Assembly: GCA_965204915.1 (NCBI GenBank)
Contig: OZ242023.1
Location: 2,418,001 to 2,482,000 of the forward strand
Reading direction: 5' to 3'
Source: HK1 sp965204915
Lineage (GTDB): Bacteria; Pseudomonadota; Gammaproteobacteria; HK1
DNA: 64,000 nt
In this document: one piece after another, positions 50,471 through 58,918 of the stretch
Numbering within the stretch: position 1 is the first letter of the stretch
Layout of the letters: each line of letters begins with the position of its first letter
Translations under genes and position numbers: made by a program
The notes under the pieces: generated by a model
Databases searched by the model: none
The model's input: only the letters and a program-made list of their open reading frames with translations
What the model was told of the DNA's origin: nothing

Positions 50471-52108
50471 ATGCGGCTTGTTGAAGATTCGAACCTCTCC
50501 TTCGACCGGATCCGGGAACGGTTCCGGTGGAACGTCCCCCGGCGCTACAACATCGGCGTCGACGTCTGCGATCGGCATGCGGACGTCGGCGATCGCGTCG
50601 CGCTGTACCTCGAGGACGCGGCAGGCGCGGAGCGGACCTTCACGTTCGCGGATCTGAAGCGGCTCAGCGATCGGTTCGCCAACGCACTGGCCGGGATCGG
50701 CGTCCGGCGCGGGGACCGGGTCGGGATCATCCTTCCCCAGCGCATCGAGACCGTCGTGGCCCATATCGCGATCTACAAGCTCGGGGCGGTGGCCCTGCCG
50801 CTCTCGGTGCTGTTCGGCTCCGACGCGCTCGCGTTCCGGCTCGCCGACAGCGGGGCGCGCGCGCTCGTCACCGACGCTGGACGCCGGGACCTGATTGAAT
50901 CGATCCGCCCGGACCTCGACGATCTGCGCCACGTCATCCCCTGCGACGGCGAGGCCGGCGGCTTCTGGGACCTGATCGGCGCCGCCGGCGACACCTTCAC
51001 TCCGGCCGACACCGGCGCCGACGATCCGGCCCTGCTCATCTACACCTCGGGCACCACGGGGCCGCCCAAGGGTGCGCTGAACGCCCACCGCTGCCTCCTC
51101 GGCAACCTCCCCGGCTTCGAGTTGTCGCACGACTTCTTCCCCCACGACGGCGATCTGATGTGGACGCCGGCCGACTGGGCCTGGACCGGGGGCCTGATCG
51201 ATGCACTGGTGCCGGCGCTGCGCTACGGCGTGCCGGTGCTCGGCTACGACGGCGGCAAGTTCGACCCCGAGCGGGCCTTCGCCCTCATCGCGAAGTACCG
51301 GGTGCGCAACGGCTTCATCCCCCCCACCGCCCTCAAGCTCATGATGCAGGTGCCGGATGCGACCGCCCGGTACCCGGTGTCGATGCGCTCGATCATGTCC
51401 GCCGGCGAGCAGGTCGGCGCGGAAGTGGTGCACTGGGCCGACGAGGCGCTCGGGGTGAAGGTCAACGAGATGTGGGGACAGACGGAGGCCAACCACCTCG
51501 TCGGCAACTGCTCCGCGATCATGGAGATACGGCCCGGCTCGATGGGCAAGCCCTATCCGGGGCATACCGTGGGCGTCATCGACGACGCGGGCCATCCGGT
51601 TGCCGGCGGCGCCGTCGGGGAGCTGGCGCCCCGGCGCGGGGACCCGGTGATGTTCCTCGGCTACTGGGGACGCGAGGAGGCGACGCGGGAGAAGTTCACC
51701 GGGGACTGGTTCCGCACCGGTGATCTCGGGTATCGCGATTCCGACGGCTACTACTGGTTCATGGGCCGCAAGGACGACGTCATCTCCAGCGCGGGACATC
51801 GCGTCGGGCCGGGCGAGATCGAGGACTGCCTGCTGAAGCACCCTGCCGTGCGCCAGGCCGCGGTGGTCGGCGTCCCGGACGCGCTGCGCGGGCAACGGAT
51901 CAAGGCGTTCATCGTGCCGGCACCCGGACATCCCGGATCCGATGCGCTGGTCGCGGACATCCAGGACAGCGTGCGCACCCGCCTCGCCGCGCACGAGTAT
52001 CCACGCGAGATCGAGTTCATCGACGAGCTGCCGATGACCACGACCGGCAAGGTGCGCCGGATCGAGCTGCGCGAACGCGAGGCCGCGCGCAAGCAAGGCG
52101 GCGGATGA
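50471..52108 (+). CDS. AMP-forming acyl-CoA synthetase (acetyl/medium-chain type)
   Basis: This 545-residue adenylate-forming enzyme activates a carboxylic acid to its CoA thioester through an acyl-AMP. It has the P-loop-like LLIYTSGTTGPPKGALN, the motif EMWGQTEANHLVGN, GDWFRTGDLGYRDSDGYYWF with GRKDDVISSAGHRVGPGEIE, and the C-terminal catalytic Lys in MTTTGKVRRIELR. The overall pattern (WTPADWAWTGGLIDALVPAL) is that of acetyl-CoA/medium-chain acyl-CoA synthetases. ATG 50471 is the family-like start; only a weak ribosome site is seen. The chain length of the substrate is unknown. The 246 bp upstream, from the poly-G tract, hold no gene. Confidence 0.9.
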   Translation: MRLVEDSNLSFDRIRERFRWNVPRRYNIGVDVCDRHADVGDRVALYLEDAAGAERTFTFADLKRLSDRFANALAGIGVRRGDRVGIILPQRIETVVAHIAIYKLGAVALPLSVLFGSDALAFRLADSGARALVTDAGRRDLIESIRPDLDDLRHVIPCDGEAGGFWDLIGAAGDTFTPADTGADDPALLIYTSGTTGPPKGALNAHRCLLGNLPGFELSHDFFPHDGDLMWTPADWAWTGGLIDALVPALRYGVPVLGYDGGKFDPERAFALIAKYRVRNGFIPPTALKLMMQVPDATARYPVSMRSIMSAGEQVGAEVVHWADEALGVKVNEMWGQTEANHLVGNCSAIMEIRPGSMGKPYPGHTVGVIDDAGHPVAGGAVGELAPRRGDPVMFLGYWGREEATREKFTGDWFRTGDLGYRDSDGYYWFMGRKDDVISSAGHRVGPGEIEDCLLKHPAVRQAAVVGVPDALRGQRIKAFIVPAPGHPGSDALVADIQDSVRTRLAAHEYPREIEFIDELPMTTTGKVRRIELREREAARKQGGG

Positions 52109-52562
52109 GGCGGCCCATTCGCCGGTCGCTCGCAAGTCCCGGAAAGGACGTCCGCCCGGAACCCGGGTATCGGTCCCGGGCGAGCGCGGCGCCGTAATTC
52201 TCCTCGATCCGGAGGAGCCGTACCGCGCACTCGTCGAGACCGGGGTTCCGTGCCTGCAACGCAGCGCGCGAGAGGGCGATCATCGACCGGCTGAACCGCA
52301 GCCCCGCCCGGAGCCGGCCGCCGGCTGTTCTGCGCCCGGGACCCCGTCGGCGCGTGGCGGCGCCACAAGGGGGCCGTGAGCCGACGTGCCGAAGATGGCT
52401 GAGGTCCCTTGCAAACCCCATCGGGCGCCGTGGCCGGCCGGCGACGGCGCACCGTCTCGTCGGGCTTCGGAGTCGATCCGTTTTCGTGGGCAGTGGGCGG
52501 TGGACAGCGACCGGCGTTGGCGGTCAGACTCTCCCGGGTCCCGTGCAGCGATGGAGCGAGCC
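52109..52562. other. Chimeric scar region before AAA/nuclease copy 1
   Basis: On the minus strand 52195-52290 encodes an orphan fragment (MIALSRAALQARNPGLDECA, VRLLRIEENYGAAL) of an unrecognised protein. 52317-52350 matches the asparagine synthase gene near 57010-57040 (CGCCGGCTGTTCTGCGCCC). From 52345 on, the sequence equals 58700-58918, the region before AAA/nuclease copy 2. So two sites about 1.7 kb apart in the copy-2 locus are joined here. Confidence 0.7.
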
Positions 52563-54425
52563 GTGTCCGACACGCCGGTCCGGTACCCGCCGATCCCCTA
52601 CGGCCGAGGCAATTTCCGCAGCGTGCGCCTCGACCGCTGCCTCTACGTGGACAAGACCCGCTTCATCCGCACCCTGGAGCAGGAGCGCTTCGTCTTCTTC
52701 ATCCGCCCGCGGCGCTTCGGCAAGACGCTGTGGCTCACCATGCTGAACGCCTACTACGACCGCACCCAGGCCGAGGACTTCGACGCCGTCTTCGCCGGCA
52801 CCGACGTCGGCAGGGAGCCCACGGGCAACCGCAGCCGCTACGTGACGCTGTACTTCGACTTCTCCGCGTTCAAGCAGGCGTTGCCGACCCTGGAGGAGAG
52901 CTTCGACGAGCACTGCACCCTCCATGTCGACCACGCGCTGCGCCGCAACCGGGACCTGTTCGACGAAGACGCGGCGCGCACCATCCTCGCGCCCCCGTCG
53001 ATCAACGGCAAGCTCCAGGCGCTGTTCCTGTACGCGATCGACCATGACATCCCGCTCTACGTCCTGATCGACGAGTACGACAACTTCGCCAACACCATCC
53101 TCGCCCACCGGGGTGCGGAGGCGTACCACTCGTTCACCCACGGCGAGGGCTTCTTCCGCAACTTCTTCGGCACCCTGAAGGCCGGCACGGCGGAGTCGGG
53201 CGCCATCGAGCGGCTGTTCGTCACCGGCGTCTCGCCCATCACCATGGACGACGTGACCAGCGGCTTCAACATCGGCGCCAACGTCAGCCTGCGGCCCGGG
53301 TTCAACGAGGTCCTCGGCTTCACCGAGGCCGAGGTGCGGGACATGCTGCGGATGTACCGCGACCGGGGCGCCATCGACCAGGACCCCGATGCCGTCCTCG
53401 ACCTGATGCGCGAGTGGTACGACGGCTACCGCTTCGCCGAGGAGGCCGGACCCGACATCTACAACACCGACATGGTGCTCTACTACCTGCGCGAGTCCAT
53501 CGCCAACGGGACGCCACCTCGCGAGCTCATCGACAGCAACATCCGCATCGACTACGGGAAGCTGCGCCACCTGCTGCTGGTCAACCGCCAGATAGGTGCG
53601 CGCCCGAAGGACGCGGGCCAGGAGGACGTGCCGGCATACGTCCCCACCGGCGAGGCCGAGCTGAACGGCAACTTCGACCTGCTGCGCCAAGTAGTCGCCG
53701 AGGAGCGGGTGGACGTCCACATCCGGGACAGCTTCCCCTTGAAGCGGCTGACCGAGCGCGAGAGCTTCCTCTCCCTGCTGCACTACTTCGGGCTGCTCAG
53801 CATCCGCGCAATGGTCGAGGGCAGGCCGCGCCTCGGCATCCCCAACCAGACCGTCAAGCGGCTGCTGTTCGGCCATCTGCGCGAGGCGTTCGAGGACATG
53901 GGCGCGTTCACCGCCGACCTCTACGCCCTGGAGCAGCGCATCCACGAGATGGCCTACCGCGGCGCCTGGCGTCCGGTGTTCGACCACCTCGCCGACGCGG
54001 TCGCCCGCCAGACGGGGGTGCGCGACTACATCGCGGGGGAGAAGGTGCTGCAAGGGTTCCTGGCCGCTTTCCTCGGGACCACGGGGCACTTCGTGTTCCA
54101 CTCCGAGCGCGAGCTCGGCGGGGGGTATGCCGACATCTGCCTGGCGCCGAACCTCGCGAGCTACGTGGACATGCGCCACGGCTACGTGGTCGAGCTCAAG
54201 TACGTCAAGCGCGGCGAGCGGCGGGAGCGGGCGATAGGGGAGGCGGCGGAGGAGGCGGTGACGCAGCTCCGCCGCTACCTGTCCGACGAGACGCTGGGGC
54301 GGGGGTATCCCACGGTGCGGTTCACGGGTCTGGCGCTGGTGTTCCACGGCTGGGAGCTGGTGCGGGGGGAGGCCGTCGCGGCGCCGCGAGAGGTAAAGGC
54401 GGCTCGGAGGGCATCGAGCGGGTGA
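52563..54425 (+). CDS. AAA-ATPase-like / PD-(D/E)XK nuclease protein (DUF1703 type), copy 1
   Basis: This 620-residue protein has the AAA-ATPase-like plus PDDEXK_9 architecture. It opens PPIPYGRGNFRSVRLDRCLY, VDKTRF. Walker A is RPRRFGKT (48-55), Walker B VLIDEYDN (D170), and a sensor-like VTGVSPITMDDVTSGFN follows. The C-terminal nuclease has GGGYADICLAP (D524) and VVELKYVK (E544-L-K546). Biochemical function is not established. Such genes are often multicopy in host-associated and anaerobic bacteria and have been suggested to be mobile or defence-related. GTG 52563 was chosen with GGAGCGAGCC before it, and ATG 52551 is an alternative. Copy 2 lies 6.36 kb downstream. Confidence 0.85.
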   Translation: MSDTPVRYPPIPYGRGNFRSVRLDRCLYVDKTRFIRTLEQERFVFFIRPRRFGKTLWLTMLNAYYDRTQAEDFDAVFAGTDVGREPTGNRSRYVTLYFDFSAFKQALPTLEESFDEHCTLHVDHALRRNRDLFDEDAARTILAPPSINGKLQALFLYAIDHDIPLYVLIDEYDNFANTILAHRGAEAYHSFTHGEGFFRNFFGTLKAGTAESGAIERLFVTGVSPITMDDVTSGFNIGANVSLRPGFNEVLGFTEAEVRDMLRMYRDRGAIDQDPDAVLDLMREWYDGYRFAEEAGPDIYNTDMVLYYLRESIANGTPPRELIDSNIRIDYGKLRHLLLVNRQIGARPKDAGQEDVPAYVPTGEAELNGNFDLLRQVVAEERVDVHIRDSFPLKRLTERESFLSLLHYFGLLSIRAMVEGRPRLGIPNQTVKRLLFGHLREAFEDMGAFTADLYALEQRIHEMAYRGAWRPVFDHLADAVARQTGVRDYIAGEKVLQGFLAAFLGTTGHFVFHSERELGGGYADICLAPNLASYVDMRHGYVVELKYVKRGERRERAIGEAAEEAVTQLRRYLSDETLGRGYPTVRFTGLALVFHGWELVRGEAVAAPREVKAARRASSG

Positions 54426-54664
54426 TGTGGCTGGCCATGCGGGGGCGCTGGCCGGAGAGTCAACGAGGTCTGCTGTTTCTACCACGTGCCGGCCTCGAAC
54501 ACCGCGGCGGCGGGAGCCGGGTTTCGTGAAAATCCGCGGGGAATCCGGGCAGGCCCGGCGGCTATGGTAGATTCATGGCGCGGAGCGTGACGGCGCACCC
54601 AGAGGCAGGCGCCGATCGACCAACAGGCGCTCCACCCCTGCATCGCCCTGGAGGAATCCGTCCG

Positions 54665-55786
54665 GTGACCAATCCGAGGATTGAGGCCGTTCGCATCCAC
54701 GGCTTCAGATCCCTTGCGGACGTCGAGCTGACGGGCCTCCGGGGCGCGACCGTGATGATCGGAGCCAACGGCTCGGGAAAGTCCAATTTCATCCGCTTCT
54801 TCGAGATGGTGGGCTGGATGGTGCGGGCCCGCCGGCTCGCCGAGTTCGTCGAGAAGCACGGCGGGGCCGACGATCAGCTCTACGGCGGCAACCGCCTCAC
54901 GCCACGCATGGAGGCCGAGATTGCTCTGCACGCCAAGCGTGGTCGGAACGACTACCGGTTCGCCCTGACCCACGCACATCCCGATCGGTTCATCTTTTCC
55001 GACGAAGCGTTCCGCTTCAACCGCTTTGGCGAGGCTCGCTGGCAACACGTCGGCTCCGGCCATCGGGAAGCGGGTATCGTCGAAGCCGCGCAGTCGTCGG
55101 GGGCCGGCGGGGTCAATCCGACCACCGCCAAGTTCATCGTGCACCTGCTCCGCGGCTGCTCCGTCTATCAGTTCCACGATACGTCCGACACCTCCAGCTT
55201 CAAGACGCGTTGGGACGTGGAGGACAACGACTCCCTCCGCACGCACGGCGGAAACCTGGCCGCCATCCTGCTCCGGCTGGAACGGGAAGACATCAGGCGG
55301 TTCGAGCTGATCTGCCGGCACATCGGCCGAATGCTGCCGGTCTTCGATCGTTTCCAGATCGACGAGAGCTACGGCAAGGTGTACCTGCGGTGGAAAGCGA
55401 GGGGCAGTGAGAAGACCTTCGGGGCGCACCTCACGTCCGACGGCTCGTTACGGTTCTTCGCGCTCGTGACGCTGCTGAACCTCCCCCCGGAGATGCTGCC
55501 GAACGTCCTCCTGCTCGACGAGCCGGAACTGGGCCTGCATCCGGCTGCCGTCGCCCTGATCGGCGGCATGATCAAGGCCCTCGCCGGCGAACGGCAGATC
55601 ATCGTGGCTACGCAGTCCCCCCTGCTCGTCGATGCATTCGACCTCGGCGAGATCGTCGTGCTGGATCTGCTCGACGGACGGACGGAGGCTCGCCAGCTCG
55701 ATGCGGACCGGTACCGGAGCTGGCTCGACGAGAGCTTCACGCCCGGCGAGCTCTGGCAGAAGAATCTGCTCGGGGGACGGGCGTGA
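54665..55786 (+). CDS. AAA_21-type ATPase of a putative two-gene defence system
   Basis: This 373-residue ABC/SMC-like ATPase begins PRIEAVRIHGFRSLADVELT, with Walker A GANGSGKSNF (33-42). After a long helical insert come a signature-like LTSDGSLRFFALVTLL, Walker B VLLLDEPELGLHP (D285-E286) and TQSPLLVDAF. It belongs with the AAA_15/AAA_21 ATPases found in OLD-, PARIS- and related systems. GTG 54665 follows GGAGGA at about 10 nt. It overlaps the DUF4276 gene by 4 nt. The ATPase would sense or load, and the partner act as effector, by analogy with PARIS AriA/AriB. That assignment is inference. Confidence 0.82.
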   Translation: MTNPRIEAVRIHGFRSLADVELTGLRGATVMIGANGSGKSNFIRFFEMVGWMVRARRLAEFVEKHGGADDQLYGGNRLTPRMEAEIALHAKRGRNDYRFALTHAHPDRFIFSDEAFRFNRFGEARWQHVGSGHREAGIVEAAQSSGAGGVNPTTAKFIVHLLRGCSVYQFHDTSDTSSFKTRWDVEDNDSLRTHGGNLAAILLRLEREDIRRFELICRHIGRMLPVFDRFQIDESYGKVYLRWKARGSEKTFGAHLTSDGSLRFFALVTLLNLPPEMLPNVLLLDEPELGLHPAAVALIGGMIKALAGERQIIVATQSPLLVDAFDLGEIVVLDLLDGRTEARQLDADRYRSWLDESFTPGELWQKNLLGGRA

Positions 55787-56448
55787 TCCGTCTGGCCGTG
55801 TCGGTGGAAGGCCGAACGGAAGAAGAATTCGTCAAGACGGTGCTCGCCGGCCATCTGCGGGAATATGGAGTCGAGCCGGTTCCGATCCTGCTTGGCAGAG
55901 CTCGTGGGGTCTCCGGTGGCGGCAACGTCTCGGTGGAGCGGCTCGCACCGGAGATGAGGGATTTGTACCGGTCCTTCAATGCCGTCACCTCACTGGTCGA
56001 TTTCTACGGATTTCGGGGCCGGGAAGATCGGGAGACGGTCGATGAGCTGGAAAATCGTTTGGGTGAGGCACTCCGCCGGGCCATCCGGGAGTACGATTCG
56101 AGAAGGGTGATTCCCTATATCCAGCAGCACGAATTCGAAAGCCTGTTGTTTTCGGACGTGGATTCTTTTGCCGTGTTGCCCGGCGTACCGGACGAGGCCG
56201 TACGAACGCTGCGGCACATCCGCTCGCAGTTTCCGAGCCCGGAGGACATCAACGACAATCGGGCGACGGCGCCGAGCAAGCGCATTGCAGGAGCGATGCC
56301 GGAATACAGGAAAGTCGTACACGGCCCCCTGATCGCCGGGGAGACGGGCCTGGATACCATCCGTTGCGAGTGCCGCCGATTCAATGCCTGGATGGCACGT
56401 CTGGAGACCTTGGCAGGACGGCTTCGAGATGGTTCCCACGAGCCGTAA
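55783..56448 (+). CDS. DUF4276 (TOPRIM-like) partner protein
   Basis: This 221-residue protein has the DUF4276 opening LAVSVEGRTEEEFVKTVLAG, in which the Glu of VEGRTEE is the TOPRIM-like acidic residue. TSLVDFYGFRGREDRETVDE and IPYIQQHEFESLLFSDVDSF follow, where the second acidic cluster lies. In systems where an AAA ATPase is encoded next to a TOPRIM-like protein, the latter is usually the nuclease effector. The GTG 55783 start overlaps the ATPase stop (GTGA), indicating coupling. After the stop, the genome runs into remnants, so the module is just these two genes. Confidence 0.82.
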   Translation: MIRLAVSVEGRTEEEFVKTVLAGHLREYGVEPVPILLGRARGVSGGGNVSVERLAPEMRDLYRSFNAVTSLVDFYGFRGREDRETVDELENRLGEALRRAIREYDSRRVIPYIQQHEFESLLFSDVDSFAVLPGVPDEAVRTLRHIRSQFPSPEDINDNRATAPSKRIAGAMPEYRKVVHGPLIAGETGLDTIRCECRRFNAWMARLETLAGRLRDGSHEP

Positions 56449-56875
56449 CCGTCCTGACAGACGAAGAAGATGATGTTCGGTCGCATCTGCCCGTATGTCT
56501 CGGCAACCCGTCGCGCTCGGGGCTCGAAGCACGCGAGTATACGGAGATGCGGCGGAGGCGGCCGGCGGCGACGGTCGGGCGAGGAGCGCTACGCGGCATC
56601 GGCGGTGGCGCGTTCGGGAGTGAGAGGTCTCCGGCTCCACACCGGGTATGCCGCCAACGAGACGGCGGTGATGAAGCGCACGCTCACCGGCCTGAAGGAT
56701 CCGTGAACGAGGCGTTTCTGGCGAGCCGGGGATCCGCCGGAGCCCCGGCGGCATGAGGTCTTCGATGGAGCCGGGCGACGACTACCATGTGGTCGTCGAC
56801 CATGCGCGCCACCCGGGCCCGAGCTTCCGGAGAGCATCCCGGCGATGGATCCATCCGCTCCGGTACCATCGCTTC
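56449..56875. other. Remnant region: sulfotransferase end and unknown gene start
   Basis: 56708-56756 encodes EAFLASRGSAGAPAA-stop, the same ending as the sulfotransferase fragment at 61140. The overlapping ATG 56753 opens MRSSMEPGDDYHVVVDHARH, matching MRSWMEPCGDYHVVVDDVRA at 61137. Both copies diverge after about 50 bp. Otherwise no gene is recognised between the DUF4276 gene and the asparagine synthase start. Confidence 0.6.
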
Positions 56876-58594
56876 ATGAACGCGATCTGCGGGCTCCATC
56901 GGCGCGACGGCGACCTGATCCTCCGGGCCTGGATCCGCTGGGGACGGGATTGCCCGAACCACCTGCTCGGCGACTACGCCTTTGCCGTATGGGACGCGCG
57001 CCACCGCCGGCTGTTCTGCGCCCGGGACCCCGTCGGCGTGCGGCCCTTCTACTACGCCCGGACGCCGGACCGCTTCCTCTTCGCCAGCTCGGTGGAAGCG
57101 GTCCTCGCCGCGCCGGACGTCTCCGCCGCGCTCGACGAGGCGACGGTGGCGGCGTTCCTGACCAGAATCGGCTTCTGGTCGCCGGACCGCACGTTCTTCC
57201 GGGCAGTGCGCAAGCTGCCCCCCGGCCATGCGCTCACGATCGAGGGCGGCGCGACACGGCTGGACCGGTACTGGCGCCCGGAGCAGACGCCGGAGGCCCG
57301 GCCGGCCACGGATCAGGTCCACGCAGAGGCGTTTCTGGATCTCTTCTCACGGGCGGTGAAGGACCGTCTGCGAGGCGCGGATCCCGTGGGCGTCCATCTG
57401 AGCGGCGGGCTGGATTCGTCCTCCGTCGCGGTGCTCGCGGCCCGCGAGCTGCGGCGCCAGGGCCGTCCGCCGCCGCTCGCCTTCAGTTGGCTGCCGGAGC
57501 TCGGGGGCCGGCCGCCCCGCGAGGATCATGCGCGGGAATACGCCCTCGTCGACGCGGTCTGCGAGCAGGAAGGGCTGCAGGTCTTCCACCGGTCTCCCGG
57601 ACCCGAGGACGTGATCGCCGTCCTTCGGCACGACGTCGTCCGTCCGGGCGTGCACATCCACATGAACGAGGAAGTCGTGCAGCGATGCGCCGCGGAACGA
57701 GGCATGCGCGTGCTGCTGTCGGGATGGGGCGGGGACGAGGCCGTGTCCTGCAAGGGACGCGGATATTACGAGGACCTGCTGCTTCGCGGGCATTGGGCGA
57801 GGCTCTGCGCCGAATACCGCGCACGCGGCAAGGGGCTGCGCAGCTTCCTGGCGGAGGTGCTGCTGCCGCTCGTGCATCCGGACCTGCCCCGCAGCCTCCG
57901 CCGGCTGCGGCGGGGCAAGGACCCGCGCCGCCGGCGCTGGCTCATCGACCCGGCGTTCGCGCGGCGGGCGAAGCCCTTGCCCGAGACGATCCTTCGGCCA
58001 TTCAGCGTCCGGTACTTGCAATTGCGGCTTCTCCGGTCCGGGCATCTGGGCGAACGCATGGAGGGCTGGGCCGCGAGCGGCGCGCGGCGCGGCATCGAGT
58101 ACCGCTATCCGCTGCTGGACCGCCGGCTGCTGGAGTTCGCCCTGGGGCTGCCCCCCGAGCAGTTCCGGCGCGGCCGCTGGAACCGCTGGCTGATGCGCCA
58201 TGCCCTGGGCGCTGCCCCGCGGGGCGCTCCACCCGGTACTTCGGCCGACGGCCCGGTGCTGCCGCCGGAGATCTGCTGGAATCGGAGCAAGGCCGACCCC
58301 GCTCGGGTCGATGCGGCGCACGACGCCTTCGCCGAGGCGCTGCCCGTACTCCGGCGGGAGCTCCGCCGCCGCGCACCGGCACGGGCGTGCTACGTGGACA
58401 TGCCGCGCCTGCTGGACGGTCTGGACGCGGACCGCTTCAGGGCGAAGCCGCGAATGACTCCGGCCGCCAGACGCTCGTCAGCTCGACGTACAACTACCTG
58501 CTGGGCTCGGCCCGGGCCATCCGCGCGCGGGAGGGCCTCGACGCCGGGAGCGCCAAGGTGCTGCATTTCAACCTGCGCATCAAACCCTGGATGA
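56876..58594 (+). pseudogene. Asparagine synthase-like protein, glutaminase domain deleted, 3' end fused
   Basis: The ATP-pyrophosphatase half is intact: the PP-loop VHLSGGLDSSSVAVLAAREL, SGWGGDEAVSCKGRGYY and the later GIEYRYPLLDRRLLEFALGL are typical of AsnB-like enzymes, including those of lasso-peptide clusters. The N-terminal glutaminase domain is shortened. MNAICGLHRRDG runs directly into DLILRAWIRWGRDCPNHLLG, omitting about 70 residues that normally lie between. Near 58455 the true end (DADRFRAKPR) is replaced by a low-complexity frame, because a glycosyltransferase-like fragment is joined in another frame. It may retain ATPase activity without glutamine hydrolysis, but two deletion junctions argue for decay. 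Confidence 0.7.
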
Positions 58595-58758
58595 CCGACG
58601 CCATGCTCCACTGGCTGCAAGGGGATCCCGCACGCGAGCCGCAGCCCGCCTTCGGACTCTGGTACGACACTTATTTGCGCTGCCTCGCGAGAGGCCACGT
58701 CCGTAGCGCGTGGCGGCGCCACAAGGGGGCCGTGAGCCGACATGCCGAAGATGGCTGA
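58466..58758 (+). pseudogene. Glycosyltransferase-like C-terminal fragment
   Basis: The frame encodes QTLVSSTYNYLLGSARAIRA, then VLHFNLRIKPWM, WLQGDPA and GLWYDTYLRCLARG, ending HKGAVSRHAEDG. The HFN-KPW pattern resembles the C-terminal end of GT8-like glycosyltransferases. The 5' part is lost at the junction with the asparagine synthase gene. The last 50 bp also occur at 52.34-52.40 kb. Confidence 0.5.
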
Positions 58759-58918
58759 GGTCCCTTGCAAACCCCATCGGGCGCCGTGGCCGGCCGGCGA
58801 CGGCGCACCGTCTCGTCGGGCTTCGGAGTCGATCCGTTTTCGTGGGCAGTGGGCGGTGGACAGCGACCGGCGTTGGCGGTCAGACTCTCCCGGGTCCCGT
58901 GCAGCGATGGAGCGAGCC

